Positions 1-8,496 are shown, counted from the first letter of the stretch. The stretch is 44,148 nt of DNA from Bacteroidales bacterium (GCA_017530105.1 JAFXMW010000078.1:1-44148), one strand, 5' to 3'. Program-made: numbers and translations. The notes: generated by a model from the sequence alone, not told the origin.

Positions 1-2
1 CC

Positions 3-878
3 ACCAACGCCACCATCGACAACCTGCGCTTACGCCACGCCTATATTACGTTGCGGTGGAGACGCTGGGTGGTCGACGACCTGTACCGCACTCCTCACAT
101 GCTGATAATGGGACAGTATTGGTACCCCATGGTCATCCACGAAATCATGCCTATGACCAACCCCCTCAACATGGGAGCTCCTTTCCATTGCTACGCCCGC
201 CAGCCACAGGTGCGCTATTCCTATAACGTTGGTCGGTGGGAGGCTGTTGCCGTGGCTTGCTGGCAGTTGGACAACATGAGCCAAGGATTGCTCAGCGGCA
301 ACCCTCAAAGCAGCACCCTCTTTGCCCGACATAGTCTTCTACCCGAACTCAACGCACAGCTCCGCTACCAGACCAAGCATCTCTTTCTTGGTGCTGCCGC
401 CAACCTCAAGAGCATCCAGCCCGTGGTGCCAGACCCCAAAGGAACGCTCCACTCCTCCCTGTCGTGGAGCCTCTTCGGCAAGGCTGCGCTGGGACCTGTC
501 ACCATCAAGGCACAGACCCTGCTCAACAACAGCCTTTACGAAGGCTGTTCGCTGGGTGGCTACCTGATGCTGGCAGATGGTTCCTTCCGCGACTGGCACT
601 TCAACACCGCTTGGCTCGACATCGAGGGCAACCAAGGCCATTGGCGTCCCGGCCTCTTCATGGGCTACGCCCAGAACCTTGACTTCGGCAACACCGACTA
701 CACCCATTGCTTCGGCCGCGGCCACGACCTCGCCTACCTATGGCGCGTCCAGCCCCGCCTCACCTACACCACACTGAAAGGCCTCTCCCTCGTGGGCGAA
801 GCCGAATACACCTATGCCGGATACAATCAGCCTGTAGGCAACCTCCGACTCTCATTAAGTGCTGTCTATGCGTTCTAA
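3..878 (+). CDS. Outer-membrane beta-barrel porin-like protein, 5'-truncated by window edge
   Basis: The reading frame is open from base 3 and ends at TAA 876-878, so only the C-terminal part (about 291 residues) is present. The first in-frame start-like codon, TTG at 51, lies inside conserved-looking sequence (LRLRHAYITLRW before it), so the true start is upstream of the window. The protein alternates short aromatic and hydrophobic strands with polar turns and ends in Tyr-Ala-Phe, the C-terminal aromatic typical of outer-membrane barrels. The segments LRLRHAY and LIMGQYWYPM resemble DcaP-like porins of Gram-negative bacteria. Inference: it forms a barrel in the outer membrane for solute passage; the substrate cannot be told. 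Its stop overlaps the start of the next gene by 11 bases, so the two may be co-transcribed. The barrel call is firm; the DcaP assignment is tentative. Confidence 0.65.
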   Translation, partial: TNATIDNLRLRHAYITLRWRRWVVDDLYRTPHMLIMGQYWYPMVIHEIMPMTNPLNMGAPFHCYARQPQVRYSYNVGRWEAVAVACWQLDNMSQGLLSGNPQSSTLFARHSLLPELNAQLRYQTKHLFLGAAANLKSIQPVVPDPKGTLHSSLSWSLFGKAALGPVTIKAQTLLNNSLYEGCSLGGYLMLADGSFRDWHFNTAWLDIEGNQGHWRPGLFMGYAQNLDFGNTDYTHCFGRGHDLAYLWRVQPRLTYTTLKGLSLVGEAEYTYAGYNQPVGNLRLSLSAVYAF

Positions 879-1722
879 CTACCACACCCATTCCCGCTAT
901 TGCGACGGCAAAGGCGAGCCTCGTGAATACGTCGAGTTCGCCCTCGCCAACGGGTTCACCGCCCTCGGCTTCTCCGGCCATGCACCGTTGCCGTTCAGCA
1001 ACACCTTCTCCATTCACAACGAAGACTACCTCGCCTACTGCAACGAAGTGCGGGCGCTCAAAGAGGAATATCGCGAACGCATCGACATCCGTTTAGGCTT
1101 GGAGATAGACTATGTGCCTGGGGTGAACGACGATTTTCAACCCCTCATCCAGCAGGGAGGGCTCGACTACTTCATAGGCGGAGTGCATCTGGTCACTGAC
1201 CCCGATGACACCGAATGGCTGCGCAGCCACCGCAGCGAAGCGGCACAGCGCATCTGGTTTATCGACGGCCCACGGCAGGAGACCTACGACGAAGGCCTTC
1301 AACGGGTCTTCCACGGCGATATACGCCGCGGCGTCACCTCCTTCTTCCATCAGACCAACGCCATGATCGAGAGCCAGCGTCCCACCATCGTCGCCCACTT
1401 CAACAAGATAGTGATGCACAACCGCGACCGCTACTTCTTGGAACACGACAAATGGTATCTCGACTTAGTGTACGAGACCATCGAACTCATCCGCGAAACG
1501 GGGTGCATAGCCGAAGTCAACACCCGCGGCATCTACAAAAAACGCCACGACGACTACTACCCCTCGCGCGAGCTGCTATGCCGCATGAACGAGAAACACA
1601 TCCCCGTCATCGTCAGCACCGACGCCCACTGTCCCGAAGATCTCCTCCGCACCGAAGGGGCCTACGAATACCTACGCCAAATCAACTACCGAAATATCAT
1701 AGTTGAACTCGTTAATGTGTGA
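868..1722 (+). CDS. PHP-domain histidinol-phosphatase (HisJ/HisK type)
   Basis: The protein is 284 residues if it starts at ATG 868. A GTG three codons upstream (859) is possible, but the ATG directly precedes the conserved first motif. PHP metallophosphatase motifs are visible in order: HTH at residues 6-8 with the following YCDGKG, GFSGHAPLP, a metal-site Glu at about 79 in LGLEIDY, His 107 in GGVHLV, a central His-rich AHFNKIVMHN, EVNTRGIYK, and STDAH near the C-terminus. This matches the family that removes phosphate from L-histidinol phosphate in histidine synthesis (EC 3.1.3.15), a cytoplasmic trinuclear-metal enzyme. No other his genes are in view, so the physiological substrate rests on family resemblance. 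The start overlaps the end of the porin gene by 11 bases. Confidence 0.85.
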   Translation: MRSNYHTHSRYCDGKGEPREYVEFALANGFTALGFSGHAPLPFSNTFSIHNEDYLAYCNEVRALKEEYRERIDIRLGLEIDYVPGVNDDFQPLIQQGGLDYFIGGVHLVTDPDDTEWLRSHRSEAAQRIWFIDGPRQETYDEGLQRVFHGDIRRGVTSFFHQTNAMIESQRPTIVAHFNKIVMHNRDRYFLEHDKWYLDLVYETIELIRETGCIAEVNTRGIYKKRHDDYYPSRELLCRMNEKHIPVIVSTDAHCPEDLLRTEGAYEYLRQINYRNIIVELVNV

Positions 1723-1730
1723 ATGCGTTA

Positions 1731-1771
1731 ATCGATTAACACATTAACAAATTAACACATTAACACATTCA
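1731..1771. repeat. Short AT-rich intergenic repeat (ATTAACAC units)
   Basis: Between the PHP gene and the DUF2147 gene, copies and near-copies of ATTAACACATTAACA run in tandem. A small palindrome, TTAATCGATTAA, sits at the left end. It is non-coding. Low-complexity mini-repeats of this kind are common between genes in Bacteroidales (general knowledge); no function is evident. Confidence 0.6.
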
Positions 1772-1799
1772 ATACATATCAACACTAAAGACAACAACA

Positions 1800-2255
1800 A
1801 TGAAAAAAATCCTCCTCATCACCCTTGCCATGCTCACCCTTGGCCTCGGCAACGCCCAGAATGTACTGAACAACGCCGCCGACAACATCGTCGGCACCTA
1901 CTCCGGCACACAGGACGGCGATCAGTTCCGTGCAAAAATCACCAAACTGTCCAACGGCACCTATCAAGGGCAAATCATCTGGATGGCCAACGACAAGGAC
2001 GAGAACGGCAACAAACGTCTCGACACCAAGAACCCCGACAAAAAGCTGCGTAGCACCCCCTGCGACCGCATTGTCATCTTCAGCGGCTTGGAGTATAACG
2101 CCGACAAGAAATGCTGGGACGGAACCAAAATCTACGATCCCCAACGCGGGATAAAAGCACGGCTTACCATCAACTTCGAGAAAGACGGACGGCTCCGCCT
2201 CAAAGGTTCTGTCCTTGCTTTCAGCGAAAGCGTCTATTGGACGAGAGTTGAATAG
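1800..2255 (+). CDS. Secreted DUF2147 domain protein
   Basis: The protein has 151 residues. A clear signal peptide spans residues 1-19 (Lys-Lys, a Leu-rich core, then GNAQ at the likely cleavage site). The rest matches the DUF2147 pattern: an initial IVGTYSG strand, KITKLSNGTYQGQI, a Lys/Asp-rich turn, NPDKKLRSTP, WDGTKIYDPQRG, then alternating strands ending in Tyr-Trp. The family is a small periplasmic or exported lipocalin-like beta protein of unknown role. The gene stands alone, downstream of an AT-rich repeat and convergent with the efflux operon. No catalytic residues are recognisable. Confidence 0.85.
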   Translation: MKKILLITLAMLTLGLGNAQNVLNNAADNIVGTYSGTQDGDQFRAKITKLSNGTYQGQIIWMANDKDENGNKRLDTKNPDKKLRSTPCDRIVIFSGLEYNADKKCWDGTKIYDPQRGIKARLTINFEKDGRLRLKGSVLAFSESVYWTRVE

Positions 2256-2260
2256 CCAAC

Positions 2261-2289
2261 ACTACATGGCGTAGTAAACATCTTTTTTA
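2261..2289 (+). terminator. Weak possible terminator after the DUF2147 gene
   Basis: A 5-base-pair stem (ACTAC 2261-2265 and GTAGT 2271-2275) is followed a few bases later by a run of six T at 2283-2288. It lies between convergent genes. The stem is short, so this is only suggestive. Confidence 0.25.
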
Positions 2290-3639
2290 TCGCTGGCTTC
2301 TCAAGTCGGACAGACGGCGACGGGCAACCAAATACGAAACCCGTCTGTCGGTGATAGCATTTTCTGCCTGCAAGAGAAGGGTATGAGCCTGAAGAACCTC
2401 CGAAATGGTCACATTCCCTGCAGCATAGTTGATGTTGGCCAGACGGTAATTTTCACGGGCAATGCCGAGGGCAGCAGAGTCGCTCTTGATGAGCATCCAC
2501 GCATCAAGCATGTCACTGTAGGCTTTTTCCTCTTCAAGCGACATCTTTTCGCCATAGTTCTTCTGCATTGCACGTGCCTGTTCAATACGGATATCGTGTT
2601 CCCTTATCTTGTGGGAGGTTTCCCACCAGTCGGTAAGCGGAATGGAAAGGGAGAATCCCACAACAGCATTGGCTGTGGCATAGTTGCGCACCGCATTGCC
2701 ATAATAGCCTATGCCAAGTATGGCAAGCTGGGGCAACGTTTCCCCTATGGTCATTTTCTTGAACAGTTCTTGCGACTCTATGTTAATCTGCAAAAGCCGT
2801 TTTTCGGGACGGATATAATCTCCTGTTTCTGTATTGGAGAAAACAGGTAACGGAGATGTGACAGACTCGACTTGAACGAAGTTGAGATTGTCGGAATACT
2901 CTATCCCTATTTGGTTGCACAGCAGTCGCCGCGACAGCCGGATGCCGCTTTTGAGTTGTTGACGCATGGCATTAATCTCGTTGCGTTTCAGCTCAATTTG
3001 GAGTGCATCGGAACGTGTCACCAAGCCATTGGCCAAAGCAGAAGAGACAACCTTGTCCAAAGAGTCGATCAAACTCAAAGCGACATTCACTGTTGCCTCC
3101 TTCTCTTGCAAGCCCACAACAAGGTAAAAAGTCGATTCAACATTCTCCAACACATCGCGCATTGCCACTTGTGCCTTCAGTTCAGCAGCCGTCTCGCCCA
3201 ACGAAGCCAGCCGATTGCCATTCACTATCCGTCCACCCGCAAAGACGGGCTGCGTCGCAACAACGGAGGCGCTATAACCTTTTTTCATCAATTCGAGGCG
3301 GTCGGTCACATCGGTCTCTTTCGAGAAGACTTCATAAATCGCCGTGAGCAAATCCCGCATATCGTTCGACTGGACATCCTCCAGTCCGAAACTAATCATG
3401 GGTCTGGCGGCCACATAGCCCAAGGCTCCCAATTTAATTTTGGGGAAAAAATTGGTAAGCGCTTGGTTCTTCACTGCCTGCGCCTTCTCAACGTCCAATC
3501 GGGAGATAAGAATATCGGCATTGTTTCTTTGCGCCAACACCAAACAACTGTCGAGGGTCAGCGTTTGGGCTTGAAGGGAATTGAAGATTAATAATTGATA
3601 ATTGAAAATCAAAAAAGCTGCTATGACTATCTTTTTCAT
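2287..3639 (-). CDS. TolC-family outer-membrane efflux channel
   Basis: The protein has 450 residues with an N-terminal signal peptide (residues 1 to about 25, ending LQAQ). The mature part is typical of outer-membrane efflux proteins: LTLDSCLVLAQRNNADIL at the start, long amphipathic coiled-coil helices, two internal repeats each with a membrane-strand pair (KIKLGALGYVAARP and QLAILGIGYYGNA), and a C-terminal NYAAGNVTISEVLQAH helix. It forms the trimeric outer-membrane duct of a tripartite pump. It is the last gene of the operon, 3 bases after the RND permease. The middle of its signal peptide is encoded by an AT-rich mini-repeat (see findings). The substrate is not deducible. Confidence 0.93.
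   Translation of the reverse strand: MKKIVIAAFLIFNYQLLIFNSLQAQTLTLDSCLVLAQRNNADILISRLDVEKAQAVKNQALTNFFPKIKLGALGYVAARPMISFGLEDVQSNDMRDLLTAIYEVFSKETDVTDRLELMKKGYSASVVATQPVFAGGRIVNGNRLASLGETAAELKAQVAMRDVLENVESTFYLVVGLQEKEATVNVALSLIDSLDKVVSSALANGLVTRSDALQIELKRNEINAMRQQLKSGIRLSRRLLCNQIGIEYSDNLNFVQVESVTSPLPVFSNTETGDYIRPEKRLLQINIESQELFKKMTIGETLPQLAILGIGYYGNAVRNYATANAVVGFSLSIPLTDWWETSHKIREHDIRIEQARAMQKNYGEKMSLEEEKAYSDMLDAWMLIKSDSAALGIARENYRLANINYAAGNVTISEVLQAHTLLLQAENAITDRRVSYLVARRRLSDLRSQR
3578..3613 (-). repeat. AATTGATAATTGAAAATT mini-repeat inside the TolC signal peptide
   Basis: On the + strand this reads as near-repeats of AATTGAAGATTAAT, AATTGATAATTGAAAAT. On the coding strand it specifies the residues FLIFNYQLLIFNS of the signal peptide. 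The same word family recurs at 6799-6833 at the other end of the operon. The position is visible directly; the idea that it inserted into the gene is inference. Confidence 0.6.
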
Positions 3640-3642
3640 GGG

Positions 3643-6600
3643 TTAACGGATTTTTATGGGACGGTAGTTGACCCGTTTTTTGTTTTCAAATGCAACACAG
3701 TAGGCTACTGGGAGAATGGTAACCACCAACGGAAGGGTGAAGAGGGTGCCGAAGCAGACCACCACGCCCATGGGCGCCCACAATAGGGTGCCGGCAGTGA
3801 TCATGGGTATGACACCGAGAGCCGTGGTGGCCGATGTGAGGAAGATGGGCCTCATGCGACGCAGGCCGGCATGGTAGGCAGCATCGCGGACACTCATCTG
3901 CTCTTTGCTGCGCAACTCAGCCACATAATCATACATGATGATGGCATTGCGCACAATAATACCCACAAGAGAAATCAGACCCAGGGTGGCGGTGATGGAG
4001 AAATCGAGATGGAACAGCCACAGCCCGAAGGTGGAGCCGAATAGGCAGAGTGCAGCCATGACTATCGACAACAGGGAGATGCCAATCTTGCCATAGTGTA
4101 TGATGAGCACGAGGAACATAATAACCACAGCCGCAAGAACAGCCAGTATCAAATTGGGCAGCAAGTCGTCGGTATAAGCCTTTGTACCGCCATACTCCCA
4201 ACTGACGCCTTCGGGAAGATCCATCTTCTCCAATTGCTTCCCTATTGCGGTGATTTCTTTCAACTGCCCTGCTCCCGGCATTGCATCGGCCGAAACGGTG
4301 ATACAACGCAGCCCGTTGCGATGAGGCATATTGTTGTGGTGGAAACGGGGATGGATGTCGGCCACCTGCCGCAAAGGCACCCACATGCCCGGTGTGGCAC
4401 ACGGCACAAGCAAATCGCCTATAGAGCTATAGTCTAAGTTCTGCGCTCCATCGCTATACACCGTAATGGGGATATTGTAGTCGCCCGCCCACATCGAGGA
4501 GAGGTGCGTCCCCGACAGGGCTCCGCTGATGTATACCGACAATGTCGACTGGGTAATCCCCAACATATTGGCCACATCGCTCTTCAGTACCACATCCACT
4601 ATCTCCTCCGTCTCGTCATAGTCGGAATGGACATAAAAGAGGTTGGGGTTTGCCCTCATGATGCGTAGCAACGAGTCGCGCACAACCGAGAGTTTGTCAT
4701 AGTCATCACCCTTGATATAAAACTCTATGGGCGAAAGAGCCATCTGGTAGTCCAACTGTTTGAAACGCATCTGGGCGTTGGGGAAGATATTTTCGTAACG
4801 CTGGGCATATTCCTCAATCACGGCCTTGGTGGCATCGTCATCCACAGTCTTCACAATAAGCTGGGCATAATTGTCCGACGGCAGCTGCGGAGCGTAAGTG
4901 ATATGGAACCGTGGCGACGACATGCCCACAAACGAGGTTACGCTCGTGATTCGCGGGTCGGCCATCAGCACCTTCCTCAACGAATCGGCCGCGGCACTCG
5001 TCTCCTTGAGCGAGGCCGATGCATCGAGGCGCATCTCAACGGCAAAACTGTCGCGTTCCGCCTTGGGGAGTATCTGAATATTGATCAAAGTGAATAGAAA
5101 AACACCGGCCACCACCGACAAGGCACCCACGGCAAGAGTAATCTTTTTGTGACGGAAACACCTGTCCAGCAACCATTGGTAGCCCCGCTGCAGGGAGGTG
5201 AAAAAGCGTTCTTGCAACCGTTCCACCCAGGTACGTTTGTTCGACGAGGTTTGACGGATAAGCCGTGCCGAAAGGAACGGTATGACCAGAATGGCATAGA
5301 GGTAGCTACAGGCCAACGAAATGAGTACCATCCAAGGGAACAGCCTGATGAAGTCCCCCAGCATATTCCCCTTGAAGATGGCCAGGGCGGGGAAGAACAT
5401 CATGGCTATCGACGCTGTGGCGAAGAGCATCGAGTTGGCAAGTTTCGTCGTCGACACCGCAGCGGCATACCATCGTGAATGTCCCATCCTGAGCATGTCG
5501 GTATAGCCGTCAATCACCACCACCGAGTCGTCCACTATCATGCCCAGCACCGCAATCAACGCCGCCAGCGTGACAGTGTTCAACTCAAAGCCGAGAAAAT
5601 ACATAATGCCCAGCGTGGCGGCAATACAGACGGGCACCGACGTGGAGCTCACCAATGCCGTGCGCAGCGGGAAAAGCAGCAGCATCACGACAATCACCAC
5701 AAGGATGGCCTCAACCAGGTCGCGCAGGAACGACCGAACCGAACTGTCCACCACTTGCGGCTGGTCGGTGATGCGATGGATATGGACATCGGGGGTTACC
5801 GTCTGCTCAAACTCTGCTATCACCTTCTCCACCTTCTTGCCAAACTCAACCACATTGTTGCCGCTGCGCATCTCAAGCGAGAGCATGACACAGCGTGTAT
5901 TGTCCGTCGCCGAATCGCAATACACAATATGCGGCACCTTCTCCGGATAGTGGGGCTCCAGCCGTGCCACGTCGCGCAGGCGCAACACCTGACCCGTGGC
6001 AGGGTCGGAAAAAACCACCAACTCGCTGAGGTTATACATATCGCCATAGGGGATGGACACATGCACATGGGCGTGGCCCTCGTCGTTCTCCACCTTGTCC
6101 GAAATGGTGCGGAATCCCTGCGCCGCCAACTCTGCCGACACTACCGAGGGCGAGATGGCATATTGCGTTAGCTTCACAGGGTCCATGTGGACGGCAATCT
6201 CCTCCCTTTGGTTACCCACTATGTTGATTCTTCCCAACTCGGGAATATGCCGCAGACGTGCCGACAGTTTCTTCGACATCTCTTCAAGCTCGCGCGGCGA
6301 CCGTTCACCGCTCTCTATAGCCAACAGCAGCGACGAGGAGTTGCCGAAGTCATCCACCACTGCAGTGGCCGCCACACCTTGAGGCAAATCCGTCAGCCGG
6401 AACAGCGCGAGCCCCTCCCTCATCCTCGACCACGTCACCTTGGTGTCATCGTCGCCATGAACCATCGTGACAAAAACATACAGCACCCCGTCCTTACTAT
6501 ACGAGTACGTTTTGTTCTTGTCCACCTCATTAAATGTAAAGATATAATCCTCCACCTTGCTTGTCACCTGTTCCTCCACCTCTTCTGCCGTGGCACCGGG

Positions 6601-6765
6601 ATAAATCACCGCCACAATCCCCTGGCGTATCGTGACATTGGGGAATTCATTCTTGTTAAGGTGAGGCAAAGCAAAGATTCCAAGTGCCACCACCGCTATT
6701 ATGGAGAGTGCCAGAATAGGGAAACTGCGCATTGCCCCCTCTATCATATTAGTCCTTCTTGCCAT
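3643..6765 (-). CDS. RND efflux pump inner-membrane permease (AcrB/CusA superfamily)
   Basis: The protein has 1040 residues, the usual length for RND pumps. Visible layout: TM1 at about 15-32, a large periplasmic loop, a TM cluster at about 340-495, TM7 near 550, a second periplasmic loop, and a final TM cluster at about 870-1030. The proton-relay aspartates are present as Asp412-Asp413 in GMIVDDSVVVID on TM4. Other family motifs are YPGATAEEVEEQVTSKVE near residue 55 and VGIIVRNAIIMYDY in the C-terminal half. It couples proton flow to export through the adaptor and TolC-type partners encoded on either side. Sequence style fits the drug/hydrophobic branch better than the metal branch because no Met-rich export path is obvious, but the substrate is unknown. 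ATG 6765 is used; Met7 or Met12 are possible. Confidence 0.95.
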   Translation of the reverse strand: MARRTNMIEGAMRSFPILALSIIAVVALGIFALPHLNKNEFPNVTIRQGIVAVIYPGATAEEVEEQVTSKVEDYIFTFNEVDKNKTYSYSKDGVLYVFVTMVHGDDDTKVTWSRMREGLALFRLTDLPQGVAATAVVDDFGNSSSLLLAIESGERSPRELEEMSKKLSARLRHIPELGRINIVGNQREEIAVHMDPVKLTQYAISPSVVSAELAAQGFRTISDKVENDEGHAHVHVSIPYGDMYNLSELVVFSDPATGQVLRLRDVARLEPHYPEKVPHIVYCDSATDNTRCVMLSLEMRSGNNVVEFGKKVEKVIAEFEQTVTPDVHIHRITDQPQVVDSSVRSFLRDLVEAILVVIVVMLLLFPLRTALVSSTSVPVCIAATLGIMYFLGFELNTVTLAALIAVLGMIVDDSVVVIDGYTDMLRMGHSRWYAAAVSTTKLANSMLFATASIAMMFFPALAIFKGNMLGDFIRLFPWMVLISLACSYLYAILVIPFLSARLIRQTSSNKRTWVERLQERFFTSLQRGYQWLLDRCFRHKKITLAVGALSVVAGVFLFTLINIQILPKAERDSFAVEMRLDASASLKETSAAADSLRKVLMADPRITSVTSFVGMSSPRFHITYAPQLPSDNYAQLIVKTVDDDATKAVIEEYAQRYENIFPNAQMRFKQLDYQMALSPIEFYIKGDDYDKLSVVRDSLLRIMRANPNLFYVHSDYDETEEIVDVVLKSDVANMLGITQSTLSVYISGALSGTHLSSMWAGDYNIPITVYSDGAQNLDYSSIGDLLVPCATPGMWVPLRQVADIHPRFHHNNMPHRNGLRCITVSADAMPGAGQLKEITAIGKQLEKMDLPEGVSWEYGGTKAYTDDLLPNLILAVLAAVVIMFLVLIIHYGKIGISLLSIVMAALCLFGSTFGLWLFHLDFSITATLGLISLVGIIVRNAIIMYDYVAELRSKEQMSVRDAAYHAGLRRMRPIFLTSATTALGVIPMITAGTLLWAPMGVVVCFGTLFTLPLVVTILPVAYCVAFENKKRVNYRPIKIR

Positions 6766-6798
6766 ATTTCAACCAATTTTGACCATTTAAACCAATTT

Positions 6799-6833
6799 CA
6801 ATTCTCAATTCTCAATTCTCAATTTTCAATTTT
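6799..6833. repeat. Five tandem 7-bp units that supply the adaptor gene's stop codon
   Basis: CAATTCT occurs three times (6799-6805, 6806-6812, 6813-6819), then CAATTTT twice (6820-6826, 6827-6833). Read on the minus strand, the first units encode the last residues (KIEN) and the TGA stop of the adaptor protein. The rest fills most of the 53-base gap before the permease. Confidence 0.75.
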
Positions 6834-7844
6834 CACTTTGGCGCCTGTATACAACTTCTGTTGTCCCAGAACAATCACCGTGTCGCCGGCCTTCAGGCCC
6901 TCCTCCACCATTACACCGTTGCGGATAAAGTCGCTCACCGCAATCGTGCGATGGTACGCCTTGCCGCCTTCCACAACCCACACTATCGTGCCTTCGGGCA
7001 TCACCTGCACACACTCGGCCGGAACCACGATGCCCGCCCTCGAATCAATGTCCACCTTCACCTTTGCCACCATGTCGGGCAGCAACCCCGCAACATCGCC
7101 CCCCACCACGGTGCCGTAGACCCTGTATGTATGGCCCGGCGGGTTAGCCAAAAGGCTCTTGTCCGTAATGCGGATGGCCAGTTCCCTGTCGTCCAACGCA
7201 GGGATTACAGCCCTTGCCGTGGTTCCCACTGGCAGAAGCCCCACCTCATGCTCCGGGACAGAGAAGCCGACTCTCAACCGCCGCAAGTCTATCACGCGGG
7301 CAAACGGCTCCACCGGCTTCAGTTCCTCCCCCACATGGTGCAACGGGCACGACACCACGCCGTCGAACGGAGCGCGCAGCACACAATCCTCCACCCTCTT
7401 GCGGGCGGCAATCTCCGACTGGCGTGCCTTCTCCAGGTCTGTCTCCATCTGCACCCAGCGCACCTCGCTTATGCCTCCCTCCTCATGCACATTCTTCATC
7501 CGGTTGTAAGCATCCTCGGCCTGCCGCAGCGATGCCAGGGCGGCATTGTGGAGACTCCTTGCCGTGGTGGCGTCCACCTCGGCCGGAATCCGGCCCTTCT
7601 TCACCCTCTGTCCGTTGTGGACAGCAACTTTTGTCAACCTGCCGCCGAGGGTAAAGTTCATGTCCGCCTCGCCCTCCGACCCGATGGCACCCACATACAC
7701 TCGCTGGCTGGCATTCTCACCCTCGGCCACAACGAGAGACCTGACAGCAATGGTGTCGCTCCATCCAGCGTTTTTGTTTTTTCCTCCATTGCAACAACAC
7801 AACAAAGGGATACTGCATAGTAAAAGAATAATAGTATGTTTCAT
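6819..7844 (-). CDS. RND efflux periplasmic adaptor (membrane fusion) lipoprotein
   Basis: The protein has 341 residues and is the first gene of the efflux operon. The N-terminus is a lipoprotein signal: Lys, a Leu/Ile-rich core, then a Cys cluster in LLCCCNGG around residues 14-20. It is therefore probably anchored by lipid in the inner membrane facing the periplasm. Domains in order: barrel-sandwich (lipoyl-like) start with FTLGGRLTKVAVHNGQRVKKG at about 65-85, a helical hairpin, closure of the barrel-sandwich with CVLRAPFDGVVS at about 150-165, a beta-barrel, and a membrane-proximal domain. This is the HlyD/AcrA-like family that bridges pump and TolC. It is slightly short for the family, and the C-terminus falls in an AT-rich repeat. 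A TAnnTTTG promoter lies 42 bases upstream. Confidence 0.92.
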   Translation of the reverse strand: MKHTIILLLCSIPLLCCCNGGKNKNAGWSDTIAVRSLVVAEGENASQRVYVGAIGSEGEADMNFTLGGRLTKVAVHNGQRVKKGRIPAEVDATTARSLHNAALASLRQAEDAYNRMKNVHEEGGISEVRWVQMETDLEKARQSEIAARKRVEDCVLRAPFDGVVSCPLHHVGEELKPVEPFARVIDLRRLRVGFSVPEHEVGLLPVGTTARAVIPALDDRELAIRITDKSLLANPPGHTYRVYGTVVGGDVAGLLPDMVAKVKVDIDSRAGIVVPAECVQVMPEGTIVWVVEGGKAYHRTIAVSDFIRNGVMVEEGLKAGDTVIVLGQQKLYTGAKVKIEN

Positions 7845-7885
7845 GTTCCTAAAGATATAAAATAATAAACCCTGACAACAAAATG

Positions 7886-7893
7886 CAAAAATA
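7886..7893 (-). promoter_or_regulatory. Bacteroidota -7 promoter element for the efflux operon
   Basis: On the minus strand this reads TATTTTTG, a perfect TAnnTTTG match, followed by C as is usual. It lies 42 bases before the adaptor start codon, in an AT-rich leader. No convincing -33 element was found. Confidence 0.6.
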
Positions 7894-8466
7894 CACTTTT
7901 TTTAATTTTAACGTGTTTTCACAACAAAAAGCCTCCCCAGAGGCCAACCCCACAAAAATCAACCCACCGAGAAGAGAGAACAATGGAACCGCTGCAGCAT
8001 CTCATCCGGGATGAAGAAAGTCCAGTGAACTTTTGATAGCGAAGCGGAGAACAAAGCAGGGGTGGGATGTGGGGACTTCTGGATTATATAGACTTTTTCT
8101 CAAATCGGTCATTGGATTGTACCCATTCGACCCCTGCTGGGTAGCAAATACTCCGAAATAGTTTTCATCTTCATGACAATCGTTTTGGGTTTAACCCTGA
8201 CACTAACCAAAATAACCGATTAAGGTTGGTGATAAGGTCGCTTATGGGGCATCGTTTCTTCATCTGTTGTCTTGCATTTCTCTATCTATTGGATATAGAA
8301 GTAATATATATGTGATATATATGTGACGAAAGAACTAATGACCGATTTGGGATAAACAGATATGAAAAGGAGGAGCGAGGGGTCTGGCAACAGTCGCCGG
8401 GGGTGCAACAGACTACTGATGGGTTACAATGAATTCGTCATTTCCTTTCTAATTAAAAAAAATTCG
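7894..8466. other. Non-coding intergenic region with short inverted and tandem repeats
   Basis: No credible gene lies in these roughly 570 bases. Visible structure: a 13-base perfect inverted repeat, CAAATCGGTCATT at 8101-8113 and AATGACCGATTTG at 8337-8349. Inside it is a direct tandem repeat of ATATATATGTG at 8304-8314 and 8315-8325. A segment at 8038-8055 (GATAGCGAAGCGGAGAA) closely resembles one after the giant gene. An in-frame upstream extension of the giant ORF from 8362 crosses this stretch but is not part of the real gene. Confidence 0.6.
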
Positions 8467-8474
8467 TATATTTG
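8467..8474 (+). promoter_or_regulatory. Bacteroidota -7 promoter element for the giant gene
   Basis: TATATTTG, a perfect TAnnTTTG match followed by C, lies 22 bases before ATG 8497. Transcription would start about 8478-8482 and give a very short leader. Because the element lies inside the longer open frame that begins at 8362, it argues that translation starts at 8497. Confidence 0.7.
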
Positions 8475-8496
8475 CAAGAAAAATTTATCTAAATAT

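Noticed and set aside
8000-8100. Possible small RNA or riboswitch before the giant gene
   Set aside because: Only short complementary words (TCCAG/CTGGA, AAGTCC/GGACTT) are seen; no known riboswitch core or terminator.
8362-8496. 45-codon N-terminal extension of the giant protein
   Set aside because: It contains the promoter element, is charged, and would bury the signal peptide.
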